This document shows positions 7,922 to 14,934 of a stretch of 58,984 nucleotides of DNA, in pieces. The notes beneath the pieces are model-generated. The model was not told where the DNA came from. It did not search any database and saw only the letters and a program-made list of their open reading frames with translations. Source of the DNA: an uncultured Roseburia sp. (GTDB lineage Bacteria > Bacillota > Clostridia > Lachnospirales > Lachnospiraceae); the NCBI GenBank assembly GCA_934358955.1, contig CAKRLC010000004.1, forward strand, positions 1 to 58,984. Direction: 5' to 3'. A program made the translations under genes and the position numbers. Position 1 is the stretch's first letter, and each line of letters begins with the position of its first letter.

Positions 7922-8287
7922 ATGCGTAAGCCAATCCCGAAGTCGGTCAGAAAATTAGTGTATCAGAAATACAATGGTCACTGTGCTTATTGCGGATGTG
8001 AAATACCGGAAAAAGGATTTAATGTAGACCATTTACACTGCATCAGAAATTATGAATATAGTGAAGATGTACATGATATCGGAAATCTGATGCCGACATG
8101 CGGATCATGCAATCGGTATAAGGCTACAATGGACATAGAGACATTCCGGCAGCAGCTGCAGAAAATACCGGGCAGACTGAAAAGAGATGTGTGCACTTAT
8201 AATATTGCCTTACGGTATGGAATGGTGAAAGAAAGTATTGAGCCGATAAAATTTTATTTTGAGAAGGAAGGTGTAGTAGATGGTTAA
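7922..8287 (+). CDS. HNH endonuclease
   Basis: A 121-aa protein starting at the ATG at 7922, 5 bases after AGGTGG. It has a complete HNH site: CAYCGCEI (zinc Cys pair), VDHLHC with the metal-binding D-H, DIGNLMPTCGSCNRYK with the Asn and second Cys pair. HNH enzymes nick or cut DNA with one divalent metal. In siphophages an HNH protein often assists terminase. Here the gene lies in the early region far from terminase, so a role in recombination or as a free-standing homing-type enzyme is equally possible. Confidence 0.85.
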   Translation: MRKPIPKSVRKLVYQKYNGHCAYCGCEIPEKGFNVDHLHCIRNYEYSEDVHDIGNLMPTCGSCNRYKATMDIETFRQQLQKIPGRLKRDVCTYNIALRYGMVKESIEPIKFYFEKEGVVDG

Positions 8288-8504
8288 AGCAATGGAAGTA
8301 AGCCCTATTACAGATACGATATATTACGGGACGATCAAAAACGATGAGTGGGTAGACAAGGAAGACGTGACAAATATGGCAATAAAGGCTGTGTTTGGAT
8401 GGTTTATGCGCAAGTTTGAAAAAGAGTGTACCGAGAACGGATCGTATGAGCTTCGATTTCCTGGGATTCCGTATGTTTTGACAATGAAAAAAGAGAAAAA
8501 TTAG
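8280..8504 (+). CDS. Small phage protein, unknown function
   Basis: A 74-aa soluble protein (SPITDTIYYGTIKNDEWVDK, then KAVFGWFMRKFEKEC) with no recognised motif. Its ATG overlaps the HNH gene end by 8 bases, showing operon membership. It is predicted mixed alpha/beta from the alternating polar and aromatic residues. No further statement is supported. Confidence 0.6.
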   Translation: MVKAMEVSPITDTIYYGTIKNDEWVDKEDVTNMAIKAVFGWFMRKFEKECTENGSYELRFPGIPYVLTMKKEKN

Positions 8505-8522
8505 TAGAAAGGAGTAAGAGGT

Positions 8523-8606
8523 TTGCTGGCCAGCGTGAAAGAGCTCTTTACTCCGAAGAAAAATGGAATCAGTAAAAGAACGTATGGAGCGAATCGGAGC
8601 ATATGA
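8523..8606 (+). CDS. Possible 27-aa leader peptide before PAPS-reductase-like gene
   Basis: A TTG at 8523 lies 8 bases after a strong AGAAAGGAG and opens a 27-codon frame (LASVKELFTPKKNG and so on). It ends inside the next gene, in another frame. The larger gene has no good ribosome-binding site of its own, so this frame could couple its translation. It is short and lacks any recognised similarity, hence the low confidence. Confidence 0.3.
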   Translation: MLASVKELFTPKKNGISKRTYGANRSI

Positions 8607-9783
8607 AAAGATAGCATCTTTTATGCAGAAAGAGAAGCAGCCATATGAATTTAAAAGAAAATACGCACAGATCAGAGCAGAGGAATTTGCAACCGAATGT
8701 GATGGTCGAGGATTAAGTTATCATGTTTCAGTCGGTGGTCTTGACAGTATAGTCTTATACTTGTTTTTGCATGAGGTATGCGGAATTGACGCACCAGGAG
8801 TTAGTGCATCTACACTGGAAGATAAGAGTATTCAGAGAGTGCATAAAGCACTTGGAATCATCAATGTGCCGCCGCTGAAAAGAGATGATGGTACTTATTG
8901 GACAAAAGCAAGAGTTATACAGGAATTTGGGTTTCCGGTCATTTCAAAAGAGGTTGCCGGGAAGATAGAACTTTTGCAAAATCCAAGCGAGAAAAATAAA
9001 ACTGTCCGTCATGCGATCATAACCGGAGAAACCGGAGAATATGGCGGATGGCAGAAAAACTCCAAAATGCAGTTGAATCAACGATGGTTGCAGCTGTTCG
9101 GTGGATATGAGAACGAAAATGAAGGCTGTGATTTCCAGAAACCAGACTTCCTTGTATCTGCTAAATGCTGCTATTACCTCAAAGAAAAGAATTGTGATGA
9201 TTGGGGAAAAGAACACAACAGCGTGCCATATCTGGGACTGATGGCATCCGAGGGCGGCAGACGTGCCAAAAGCCTGCGGATGAACGGATGTAATTATTTC
9301 GGAGCATCCACAATCAGATCAGCACCATTCGCAATCTTTCATAGACAGGATATTTTAAAACTTGCCCTGGAAATGGATGAATTGTGGAAAGGCGGACTGA
9401 AAGAACAATATCACGAAAAGCTTTTGAAAGAGGGAAGGCTGCCTCAAAGTTTTGTAATGCCAGACAGCATTATCCCGGAGATCTACGGAACGATTGAGAA
9501 AAAGCCAGATGGAACATTGTACACAACCAAGGCACAGCGTACCGGATGTAGTATGTGTGGCTTCGGAATCCACATGGAAAAGAGACCGCATAGGTTTGAT
9601 CTGCTGTATGAGAGCAATCCGAAAGAGTGGGATTATCTGATGTTCCATATGTGTAAGGACGCAAAAGGCAACGACTATGGATGGGCAAAAGTCTTAGACT
9701 ACATTGGAGTTGGCTGGGATCCATCCACGATCGGCGGCAATTGTAAAGGGCAGATTTCGCTTCCATTAGATCGGATGGTGTAA
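8563..9783 (+). CDS. PAPS-reductase/PP-loop family protein, DndC-like
   Basis: A 406-aa protein of the PP-loop ATP pyrophosphatase superfamily. The loop reads HVSVGGLDSIVL (about residues 54-65) instead of the usual SGGKDS, so the first Ser is replaced by Val while G-G-x-D-S is kept. A C-terminal Cys cluster, GCSMCGFGIHMEKRPHRFD, is the usual signature of the phage PAPS-reductase-like group, where Cys residues may hold an Fe-S cluster or zinc. The downstream gene is a cytosine methyltransferase, so a role in modifying phage nucleic acid or sulfur transfer is plausible (inference). Actual PAPS reduction is unlikely. The ATG at 8563 lacks a clear ribosome-binding site. Confidence 0.75.
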   Translation: MESVKERMERIGAYEKIASFMQKEKQPYEFKRKYAQIRAEEFATECDGRGLSYHVSVGGLDSIVLYLFLHEVCGIDAPGVSASTLEDKSIQRVHKALGIINVPPLKRDDGTYWTKARVIQEFGFPVISKEVAGKIELLQNPSEKNKTVRHAIITGETGEYGGWQKNSKMQLNQRWLQLFGGYENENEGCDFQKPDFLVSAKCCYYLKEKNCDDWGKEHNSVPYLGLMASEGGRRAKSLRMNGCNYFGASTIRSAPFAIFHRQDILKLALEMDELWKGGLKEQYHEKLLKEGRLPQSFVMPDSIIPEIYGTIEKKPDGTLYTTKAQRTGCSMCGFGIHMEKRPHRFDLLYESNPKEWDYLMFHMCKDAKGNDYGWAKVLDYIGVGWDPSTIGGNCKGQISLPLDRMV

Positions 9784-9784
9784 A

Positions 9785-9814
9785 TATATAAAAAGCACCT
9801 AATTGCTTAGGTGC
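9785..9814 (-). terminator. Intrinsic terminator of minus-strand tRNA-like gene
   Basis: GCACCTAA (9795-9802) and TTAGGTGC (9807-9814) form a perfect 8-bp stem with a TTGC loop. Read leftwards it is followed by TTTTTATATA. It lies just after the 3' end of the tRNA-like gene and could also block transcription from the preceding plus-strand gene. Confidence 0.75.
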
Positions 9815-9819
9815 GTTAT

Positions 9820-9892
9820 GTTCAATAGTGGGATTCGAACCCACGACCATGCCTTTATAGGAGGCGCGCTCTATCCACTGAGCTATATTGCT
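9820..9892 (-). tRNA. tRNA-like gene with UAU anticodon and defective acceptor stem
   Basis: A 73-nt minus-strand cloverleaf. The D arm (GCTC...GAGC), the anticodon arm (GCCT...AGGC, 7-nt loop CCTATAA), a 5-nt variable loop and a T arm (GTGGG TTCGAAT CCCAC) are all intact. The loop centre gives anticodon UAU (Ile, AUA codons). Two faults are visible: position 33 is C where U is nearly universal, and only five of seven acceptor pairs form (AGCAATA against TATTGAA). CCA is not encoded. It has its own promoter and terminator. It may be a decayed tRNA or a working but odd phage tRNA. Confidence 0.5.
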
Positions 9893-9909
9893 AAATATTT
9901 TAGGTTTAT

Positions 9910-9938
9910 ATATTAGCATAATTATTTGAAAATTACAA
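9910..9938 (-). promoter_or_regulatory. Promoter of tRNA-like gene
   Basis: On the minus strand TTGTAA (9933-9938) and TAATAT (9910-9915) are separated by 17 bp, and TGC precedes the -10 as in an extended -10 promoter. Its start point would lie about 10-15 bases before the tRNA-like 5' end. Confidence 0.65.
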
Positions 9939-9970
9939 GAGACATTTAGAAAGGAGCCGAACCTACGGCC

Positions 9971-11536
9971 GTGGTAACGATATATCGGGTTCCTTTTGGA
10001 AAAATGATTAACGGAGAATTGATAGTGGACAACTTCGCAGGTGGCGGAGGAGCTTCCACAGGAATAGAATTAGCAACCGGCTATAGTGTAGACATAGCGA
10101 TCAACCACGATCCAGAAGCCATTAAGATGCACAAAGCTAATCATCCAAACACAAAGCATTATTGCGAAAATGTGTGGGCAGTTGATCCGGTAAAGGCTTG
10201 TAAAGGGCATCCTGTCGGACTTGCCTGGTTTTCCCCGGACTGCAAGCATTTCAGCAAGGCAAAAGGTGGAAAGCCAAAAGATAAAAACATCAGAGGCCTT
10301 GCATGGGTAGCCTTAAGATGGGCGGGGCTTGTAAGACCAAGGGTGATCATGCTTGAGAATGTAGAGGAATTTAAGACATGGGGACCGTTAAACAGGCGGC
10401 ATCATCCGATCAAGAGTAAACAGGGCAGGACTTTTGAGAAATTTGTACAGCAGCTTACAGATCTAGGATATGAGGTGCAGTTCAAGGAGTTGGTAGCGGC
10501 AGATTACGGAGCACCGACTATGAGAAAGAGATTTTTCATGATCGCCCGGTGTGATAGCAAGCCAATTGTCTGGCCAGAGCCGACACACGCACCGGCAGAT
10601 AGCGAGGCTGTTAAGGCTGGTCTCTTAAAACCGTATGTGGGTGCATACACACAGTTGGATTTTTCATTGCCTTGTCCAAGTATTTTTGATACTTCAGAAG
10701 AAATCAAAGAAAAATACGGAATCCGGGCAGTAAGACCACTGGCACAAAAGACAATGGACAGGATAGCCAGAGGATTTATAAAATTCATTTTGAATAATCC
10801 TAAGCCTTTTATCATCCGACACAATCAGCAGTGCTTTATTAGCCCTACATTGATTCAGTACCATTCTGAAACTTCAAAAGATGGAGTAAGAGGACAGACT
10901 ATAAAAGATCCGATCATGACAGTTGACAGCTCAAATAGATATGGACTGGTCACATCATTCCTGCATAAGTACTATGACGGAGGATATAAAGGTGCTGGGG
11001 AAACAGTAGAAAATCCGCTTCCGACAGTGACCGCATGGGATCATAACAGCGTTGTTACTGCGAATCTGATCCAGATGAACAATCATTGTGACGGAAAAGA
11101 TATCAGACAGCCATTGCCAACGATAACAGCAGGTGATGGACATTTTGGAGAGGTCAGAGCATTTTTGATTAAATACTACGGACAAGGAACAGGGCAAGAT
11201 ATCAAAGATCCGCTTGATACAGTCACAGCGCAGGATCGCTTCGGACTTGTAACAATCGAGGGTGTTGATTACCAGATCGTAGATATCGGACTGCGGATGT
11301 TAGAGCCAAGAGAGCTGTATGGCTGCCAGGGATTCCCAGATGACTACATAATTGATCATGACTACACCGGAAAGACATATCCGAGAAGTGAACAGGTCAG
11401 AAGATGCGGCAATGCAGTGTGTCCACCAATTCCGGCTGCACTGGTCAGGGCAAATCTGCCGGAAATGTGTATTGCAGATCGGATGCCAAACATACAGATT
11501 GAAGCAGAGCAAACCGGTCAACTCAGATTTGCTTAA
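9971..11536 (+). CDS. C5-cytosine DNA methyltransferase
   Basis: A 521-aa DNA (cytosine-5) methyltransferase. SAM-binding motif I is DNFAGGGGASTG (residues 20-31). The catalytic Cys is C91 in FSPDCKHFS, a phage-type variant of the usual PPC. ENV (129-131) gives the motif VI Glu, RKRFF is motif VIII and CGNAVCPP near the end is motif X. The long target-recognition region holds repeated units of about 45 residues, each with a DPxxTVxxxD-type core and an FLHKYY/FLIKYY segment. GTG at 9971 lies 15 bases after AAAGGAG; ATG at 10004 is an alternative that would remove the first 11 residues. It likely protects phage DNA from restriction. Confidence 0.92.
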   Translation: MVTIYRVPFGKMINGELIVDNFAGGGGASTGIELATGYSVDIAINHDPEAIKMHKANHPNTKHYCENVWAVDPVKACKGHPVGLAWFSPDCKHFSKAKGGKPKDKNIRGLAWVALRWAGLVRPRVIMLENVEEFKTWGPLNRRHHPIKSKQGRTFEKFVQQLTDLGYEVQFKELVAADYGAPTMRKRFFMIARCDSKPIVWPEPTHAPADSEAVKAGLLKPYVGAYTQLDFSLPCPSIFDTSEEIKEKYGIRAVRPLAQKTMDRIARGFIKFILNNPKPFIIRHNQQCFISPTLIQYHSETSKDGVRGQTIKDPIMTVDSSNRYGLVTSFLHKYYDGGYKGAGETVENPLPTVTAWDHNSVVTANLIQMNNHCDGKDIRQPLPTITAGDGHFGEVRAFLIKYYGQGTGQDIKDPLDTVTAQDRFGLVTIEGVDYQIVDIGLRMLEPRELYGCQGFPDDYIIDHDYTGKTYPRSEQVRRCGNAVCPPIPAALVRANLPEMCIADRMPNIQIEAEQTGQLRFA

Positions 11537-11545
11537 TCCGTAGTT

Positions 11546-11612
11546 GAGTTGGGATTGAGTTAAGTCGAGTTAGAATTGAGTTAAAACAAGAATTAAACAA
11601 GATATGTGAGTT
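11546..11612 (+). repeat. Phased GAGTT repeats between methyltransferase and next gene
   Basis: GAGTT occurs at 11546, 11557, 11567, 11578 and 11608, usually inside TTGAGTTA-like octamers. The spacings are 11, 10, 11 and 30 bases, close to one and three helical turns. The region is noncoding. The layout resembles a multi-site protein-binding element such as an operator or iteron cluster. Confidence 0.55.
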
Positions 11613-11638
11613 AAATTAGAATTTAGTGGAGGTAGAAA

Positions 11639-11848
11639 ATGAGCAGATATGATGAAGATATAGATAAAAATCCATATTTAAGTGAGCATGGTAAATATGC
11701 AATTCAATTTGCACGAAATCATGGGATTTCAATAGAAGAAGCGTATAAGCATCCAACAGTAAAAGCGCATAAAGAAGCGTTGGATCATCTGGCAGAGTGC
11801 TTTAATTTTGCAAATGGGAATATGCGATTAACTGAAAGAGGGGTATGA
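11639..11848 (+). CDS. Small phage protein, unknown function
   Basis: A 69-aa soluble protein, probably helical (KYAIQFARNHGISIEEAYKH), preceded by GGAGG. The segment resembles a short helix-turn-helix-like hairpin but lacks a clear signature. It is separated from the next gene by one base. No family is recognised. Confidence 0.55.
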   Translation: MSRYDEDIDKNPYLSEHGKYAIQFARNHGISIEEAYKHPTVKAHKEALDHLAECFNFANGNMRLTERGV

Positions 11849-11849
11849 A

Positions 11850-12224
11850 ATGTCACGATGCATAACATATCAATCCGGTGGATTCACAAATTACGGAATC
11901 AGCTATCGGAAATACAGTCAGGAAGAATTGGAGGAAAGGAAAACTATGTGCACAATGGAATGGAAAGAGGTTGAACCAGAACAAAGTGATTGGGAAAAAC
12001 AAGTAAACATAGTCGCTTATTACGGAAGTGTCACTATTGGAAGTATTGTTTACTGCGGTGATGAGATAGGATGGCAGTCCTTGATTGATGGTCGCATGGA
12101 TTTCATGCAAGCAAAATCCTTAGAAGATGCAAAAAGGGAAATGATTGATATACTGGACAATCATTGTACTGATCAGATTAACTATTATGAGGAACTGCGA
12201 GAAAGCATTGAAGAATTAAACTGA
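11850..12224 (+). CDS. Phage protein of unknown function
   Basis: A 124-aa protein with a Gly/Tyr-rich start (SGGFTNYGISYRKYSQEE) and a helical C-terminus. The ATG at 11850 follows AGAGGGG in the end of the previous gene. A downstream ATG at 11946, after GGAGGAAAGG, could be an alternative start giving a 92-aa protein. No motif identifies a function. Confidence 0.5.
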   Translation: MSRCITYQSGGFTNYGISYRKYSQEELEERKTMCTMEWKEVEPEQSDWEKQVNIVAYYGSVTIGSIVYCGDEIGWQSLIDGRMDFMQAKSLEDAKREMIDILDNHCTDQINYYEELRESIEELN

Positions 12225-12251
12225 ACTTTAGAGGAGAAAGAGAGGTAACAC

Positions 12252-12491
12252 ATGGAACCAGTGAATTTCGAAGAGGTAAATCGAAGATACGTAAAAGATG
12301 GATGTGGCGATCTTCCAGTATACGAATGTCACAACGACCAGTTCAACACAAAAGAATGCATCTCATGTTTTGAACTGACAGATGAAGAAATTGAGATTGT
12401 TAAGAGACAGATCGAGGAAGGAAAAAGACCGGCAGTGTATTTATCTGTACTGGGTGGACAGCCGCCGGTAGGATTGTGGATCCGGGATTGA
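12252..12491 (+). CDS. Small acidic phage protein, unknown function
   Basis: A 79-aa protein with four Cys residues (DGCGDLPVYECHND, then KECISCFEL) and an acidic helix (TDEEIEIVKRQIEEGKRPAV). The first Cys pairs might bind metal. AGAGGAG lies 10-15 bases before the start. It is the last gene before a terminator, so it closes this operon. No family is recognised. Confidence 0.55.
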   Translation: MEPVNFEEVNRRYVKDGCGDLPVYECHNDQFNTKECISCFELTDEEIEIVKRQIEEGKRPAVYLSVLGGQPPVGLWIRD

Positions 12492-12540
12492 CCAATGGTA
12501 CGATAAATATTATAATAAAGCTATATAGTTAGTGCCGATC

Positions 12541-12592
12541 AGAGCCGAATATATGAGATGTAAGTGTCTTGTATGTCCGGCTCTTTTGTTTT
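12541..12592 (+). terminator. Intrinsic terminator
   Basis: AGAGCCG (12541-12547) pairs with CGGCTCT (12578-12584), followed by TTTTGTTTT. It ends the operon that carries the methyltransferase. Confidence 0.7.
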
Positions 12593-12610
12593 ACAAAATA
12601 TATAAAAATG

Positions 12611-12651
12611 TTGTATATACAAATAAAAATGAAATATAAATATGTTATAAT
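12611..12651 (+). promoter_or_regulatory. Extended -10 promoter with palindrome
   Basis: TATAAT (12646-12651) is preceded by TGT, giving an extended -10 element, and no good -35 box is present. A perfect 12-bp palindrome, TTGTATATACAA, lies at 12611-12622, just upstream, where an activator or repressor could bind. It would drive the gene at 12695. Confidence 0.6.
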
Positions 12652-12694
12652 ATTGCATGACACATAAATCGCATGCATGAAAGGGGGAATGTGC

Positions 12695-12949
12695 ATGATG
12701 AGCGAAAAAGAAACATATGAGATTTGCAATGAAGTGGACAGCTTTATAGCCAGAGAATTAACAGAATCCATAATACACAAGGTTTCCTATGACATGCTTG
12801 AGGCTCATTATGGCATTCTTCCAATCAGCCGTAGGAGCTTCTACAGGAGAAAGGGAACGGCAAAGCGGATCATGAGGCAGAGAATGGCGCATCTGGTGGA
12901 AGAGAAGAATGGGCAGTATAAGATTGAGTGGGGAACATATATGGGATGA
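12695..12949 (+). CDS. Small basic protein, candidate late-gene regulator
   Basis: An 84-aa protein starting at the ATG at 12695, 6 bases after GGGGGA. The N-terminal half is acidic and helical and the C-terminal half is strongly basic (SRRSFYRRKGTAKRIMRQRM). The segment VSYDMLEAHYGILPISRRSF could form a helix-turn-helix. It has its own promoter and stands just before the first copy of the repeated late-promoter element, the place where ArpU/RinA-type late activators often lie. It is not a recognisable member of those families, so the regulatory role is an inference. Confidence 0.5.
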   Translation: MMSEKETYEICNEVDSFIARELTESIIHKVSYDMLEAHYGILPISRRSFYRRKGTAKRIMRQRMAHLVEEKNGQYKIEWGTYMG

Positions 12950-12971
12950 GTTTTTTCCTAAGCGGTTATAA

Positions 12972-13000
12972 TTGAAAAGCGATGTTTGAAGTGATATAAT
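12972..13000 (+). promoter_or_regulatory. Strong sigma-A-type promoter
   Basis: TTGAAA (12972-12977) and TATAAT (12995-13000) are separated by 17 bp, with TGA directly before the -10. It lies 34 bases before the gene at 13034. Confidence 0.75.
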
Positions 13001-13033
13001 TACCTTGTTATTAAGGAGAAAGGGAGTTATAGA

Positions 13034-13429
13034 ATGACAAAAGAAGACATTAGGAAAATAGTATATGCGGTGACAAAAGAATGTGAAAAGAATTTTGATA
13101 AGCATAAAACAGAGGATTATACACTCGCTGGCAAAACAACGATTCCTTTTGTATCAAGAACATTGTATAGCAAAAAAGTAACTGACTGGGGCACAGACGA
13201 AGATCGAGATGAAATAATCTGCTACTCAAAAGACGGATGGGAACAATTTAATATTACGGTTCAGTACGGAGCTGGAGTTCAAAAAGTAGTAAGTCAGCGT
13301 ACGGAGAAAATAAGTCAGGATGATGTTGTGAATATGTTTGAACAATTGGAAACATTGTATCAAATTCAGTTTTTACATGAAGCATACGAGGTTCTGCTCT
13401 TATCGGAATATTTAACGAGCTTATTATAA
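13034..13429 (+). CDS. Protein of unknown function, own transcription unit
   Basis: A 131-aa soluble protein with a promoter directly upstream and a terminator directly downstream, so it forms its own unit. That layout is typical of a moron (an accessory gene expressed in the lysogen). The start follows AAGGAGAAAGGGAG. The protein mixes beta-rich segments (WEQFNITVQYGAGVQKVVSQ) with a helical C-terminus. No family or active-site motif is recognised. Confidence 0.6.
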   Translation: MTKEDIRKIVYAVTKECEKNFDKHKTEDYTLAGKTTIPFVSRTLYSKKVTDWGTDEDRDEIICYSKDGWEQFNITVQYGAGVQKVVSQRTEKISQDDVVNMFEQLETLYQIQFLHEAYEVLLLSEYLTSLL

Positions 13430-13432
13430 AAA

Positions 13433-13468
13433 ATGCCAACCATCAATTACGGTGGTTGGTATTTTTTT
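13433..13468 (+). terminator. Intrinsic terminator
   Basis: CCAACCA (13436-13442) pairs with TGGTTGG (13453-13459), extended by flanking A-T and G-T pairs, and is followed by ATTTTTTT. Confidence 0.85.
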
Positions 13469-13477
13469 GCCCAAAAC

Positions 13478-13511
13478 TTGGCACAAATGCTCTGAAATAC
13501 TGCTTTATAAT
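13478..13511 (+). promoter_or_regulatory. Late-promoter-like element, copy 1
   Basis: TTGGCACAAA (13478-13487), 18 bp, then TATAAT (13506-13511). The gene at 13537 begins 26 bases later. Three further copies with identical spacing occur at 23469, 23644 and 36812. A standard -35 box at the correct distance is absent. Confidence 0.65.
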
Positions 13512-13536
13512 TATGATATGAGGAAAGGATTATACC

Positions 13537-14154
13537 ATGTATAGAGCCCAGAGAAATTATGAAAATGTACAGCGGATGTTATTTGACGGGGTAGGACAAT
13601 ACGACATACCGGAGATAGAGCCTACACAATTTGATAACGCTGAGTTTATCGGATTCAATTATGCGAAGAATGCGAAAGAGCCAGCGAACAAAGCAGTACA
13701 TTTCTTTTTGGATGATTATCAATTCAATAGAGTGTGGACGGATCCAGATAGATATACGGCAATGCTACAGCGGTTTAAGTATGTGCTGACACCTGATTTT
13801 AGCTTGTACACAGATTTTCCGAAGTCGTTACAGATCTATAACCATTATCGCAAGCACTGGCTTGGTGCATACTGGCAGATGCATGGTATTAACGTTATTC
13901 CAACAATTTGTTGGAGTAATCGGGATTCGTTCGAATGGTGCTTTGATGGAGAGCCTACACAAAGTGTCGTGGCAGTCTCTTCTGTTGGAACACAGAACAG
14001 TACAGAGAAGAAACGGCGATTCTTAGATGGATATTTTGAGATGATGGAGCGGCTGGAGCCGGAGCTGATCATATTTTATGGCAGAGTTCCGGAGGAGTGT
14101 AAAGAAAAGATTGTGAAGGTAAACTCTTTTGATGGAAAGTGGAGTAAGGAGTAA
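13537..14154 (+). CDS. DUF4417 family protein
   Basis: A 205-aa protein whose C-terminal part (HGINVIPTICWSNRDSFEWC, then SSVGTQ, then ELIIFYGRVPEE) matches DUF4417, a family common in phages and conjugative elements of Firmicutes. The function of the family is unknown. It is transcribed from the first late-promoter-like element and AGGAAAGG precedes the ATG. It overlaps nothing upstream and ends just before the start of the next gene. It may be an accessory gene switched on with the late genes. Confidence 0.8.
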   Translation: MYRAQRNYENVQRMLFDGVGQYDIPEIEPTQFDNAEFIGFNYAKNAKEPANKAVHFFLDDYQFNRVWTDPDRYTAMLQRFKYVLTPDFSLYTDFPKSLQIYNHYRKHWLGAYWQMHGINVIPTICWSNRDSFEWCFDGEPTQSVVAVSSVGTQNSTEKKRRFLDGYFEMMERLEPELIIFYGRVPEECKEKIVKVNSFDGKWSKE

Positions 14155-14158
14155 TCAA

Positions 14159-14536
14159 GTGGGCGGTAGAGGAGCAAGTAGTGGATTCAGTGAGAAAGGC
14201 AAGGAGTATGGTAGCCAATACAAGACGTTACTGGAACATGAAATCATAAAATTTGTAACTAATGTCGGGAAAAATTACGAACCATTAATGGAGACAATGA
14301 GTCAAGGACGTATGTATGTGCAGGTTGGTGGTGAAGACATTCTAAGAATTGTCCAGATGGATCACGACAATAAGAGAGAAAAAGTTATTGAATTCGATAA
14401 GAAAAAGAAACAATGGCATGTACATCATGGCTATTTGCATGCAGAAAACTCAGAAAAATTACACGATCCATTAAGCAAAGCAGATGAAAAGTTGCTTGAA
14501 AAAATAAATATGATATGGCATAATCGTAGCAGGTAG
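14159..14536 (+). CDS. Phage protein with GGRG N-terminus, unknown function
   Basis: A 125-aa protein. GTG at 14159 is preferred because AAGGAG lies about 8 bases upstream and because the resulting N-terminus, GGRGASSGF, is a recurrent one in Firmicutes phage proteins. The C-terminal half (VQVGGEDILRIVQMDHDNKR, then WHVHHGYLH) looks like a compact domain with clustered His residues. It might be a small enzyme or toxin-like domain, but no family is recognised. A tRNA-like sequence begins at its stop codon. Confidence 0.55.
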   Translation: MGGRGASSGFSEKGKEYGSQYKTLLEHEIIKFVTNVGKNYEPLMETMSQGRMYVQVGGEDILRIVQMDHDNKREKVIEFDKKKKQWHVHHGYLHAENSEKLHDPLSKADEKLLEKINMIWHNRSR

Positions 14537-14602
14537 ATATAGTTTAAGTCTGGTAGAACAGTCAGCAATGAAAGGTCTGCGTTCAAATCGTCGGTATTTA
14601 CC
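14533..14602 (+). ncRNA. Degenerate tRNA-like element
   Basis: A 70-nt stretch has a 7-bp acceptor-like stem (GTAGATA with TATTTAC, one G-U pair; two more pairs are possible outside), T8-A9, a D-arm (GTTT...GAAC) and a T-arm-like GTTCAAATC loop. Only 16 bases remain between D and T arms, too few for a normal anticodon arm plus variable loop. A strong terminator follows at once. It may be a decayed phage tRNA or a tRNA-mimicking 3' UTR. Confidence 0.4.
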
Positions 14603-14604
14603 TT

Positions 14605-14650
14605 AAGCCTTATGGCTCTATGATATGCATGGAGCTGTAAGGCTTTTTTA
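14605..14650 (+). terminator. Intrinsic terminator after tRNA-like element
   Basis: AAGCCTTA (14605-14612) pairs with TAAGGCTT (14638-14645), and inner GCTC (14615-14618) with GAGC (14632-14635). A T run follows to 14650. Confidence 0.85.
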
Positions 14651-14673
14651 TTGCCAAGAAAGGAGATGATCGT

Positions 14674-14934
14674 GTGGCAAACCTGAAAGGAAAGATGAAA
14701 AAATTACAGACGGCTATTATAAAATGCGGAATGATTGTGAAGATAAATCAAAATCAGTTCTATTCAGTGGAGCAGAGCCGCATGATTACCTCTTATCGCA
14801 TTGTTACACCAGTATATTGCTATAACAAATTTAGCGGAGAATGGAAAACAAAAGACTATGAGATATTAAAGACCTGCTCTATGGCAGATTTAATCTATTG
14901 TCTATTGGATATTTACAAGGCGGTGAGCGGATGA
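14674..14934 (+). CDS. Small protein upstream of terminase, unknown function
   Basis: An 86-aa protein started by GTG at 14674 after AAAGGAG. The N-terminus is basic (KGKMKKLQ) and the rest is mixed beta and helix with several Tyr and Cys residues. Its stop overlaps the terminase start as ATGA. The position suggests a packaging or late-regulatory helper, but no family is recognised. Confidence 0.6.
   Translation: MANLKGKMKKLQTAIIKCGMIVKINQNQFYSVEQSRMITSYRIVTPVYCYNKFSGEWKTKDYEILKTCSMADLIYCLLDIYKAVSG

Noticed and set aside
13478..13511. Reading TTGGCAC as the -24 part of a sigma-54 promoter
   Set aside because: None of the four copies has the GC of the -12 element at the required distance. 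All four instead have a -10-like hexamer at a fixed distance.
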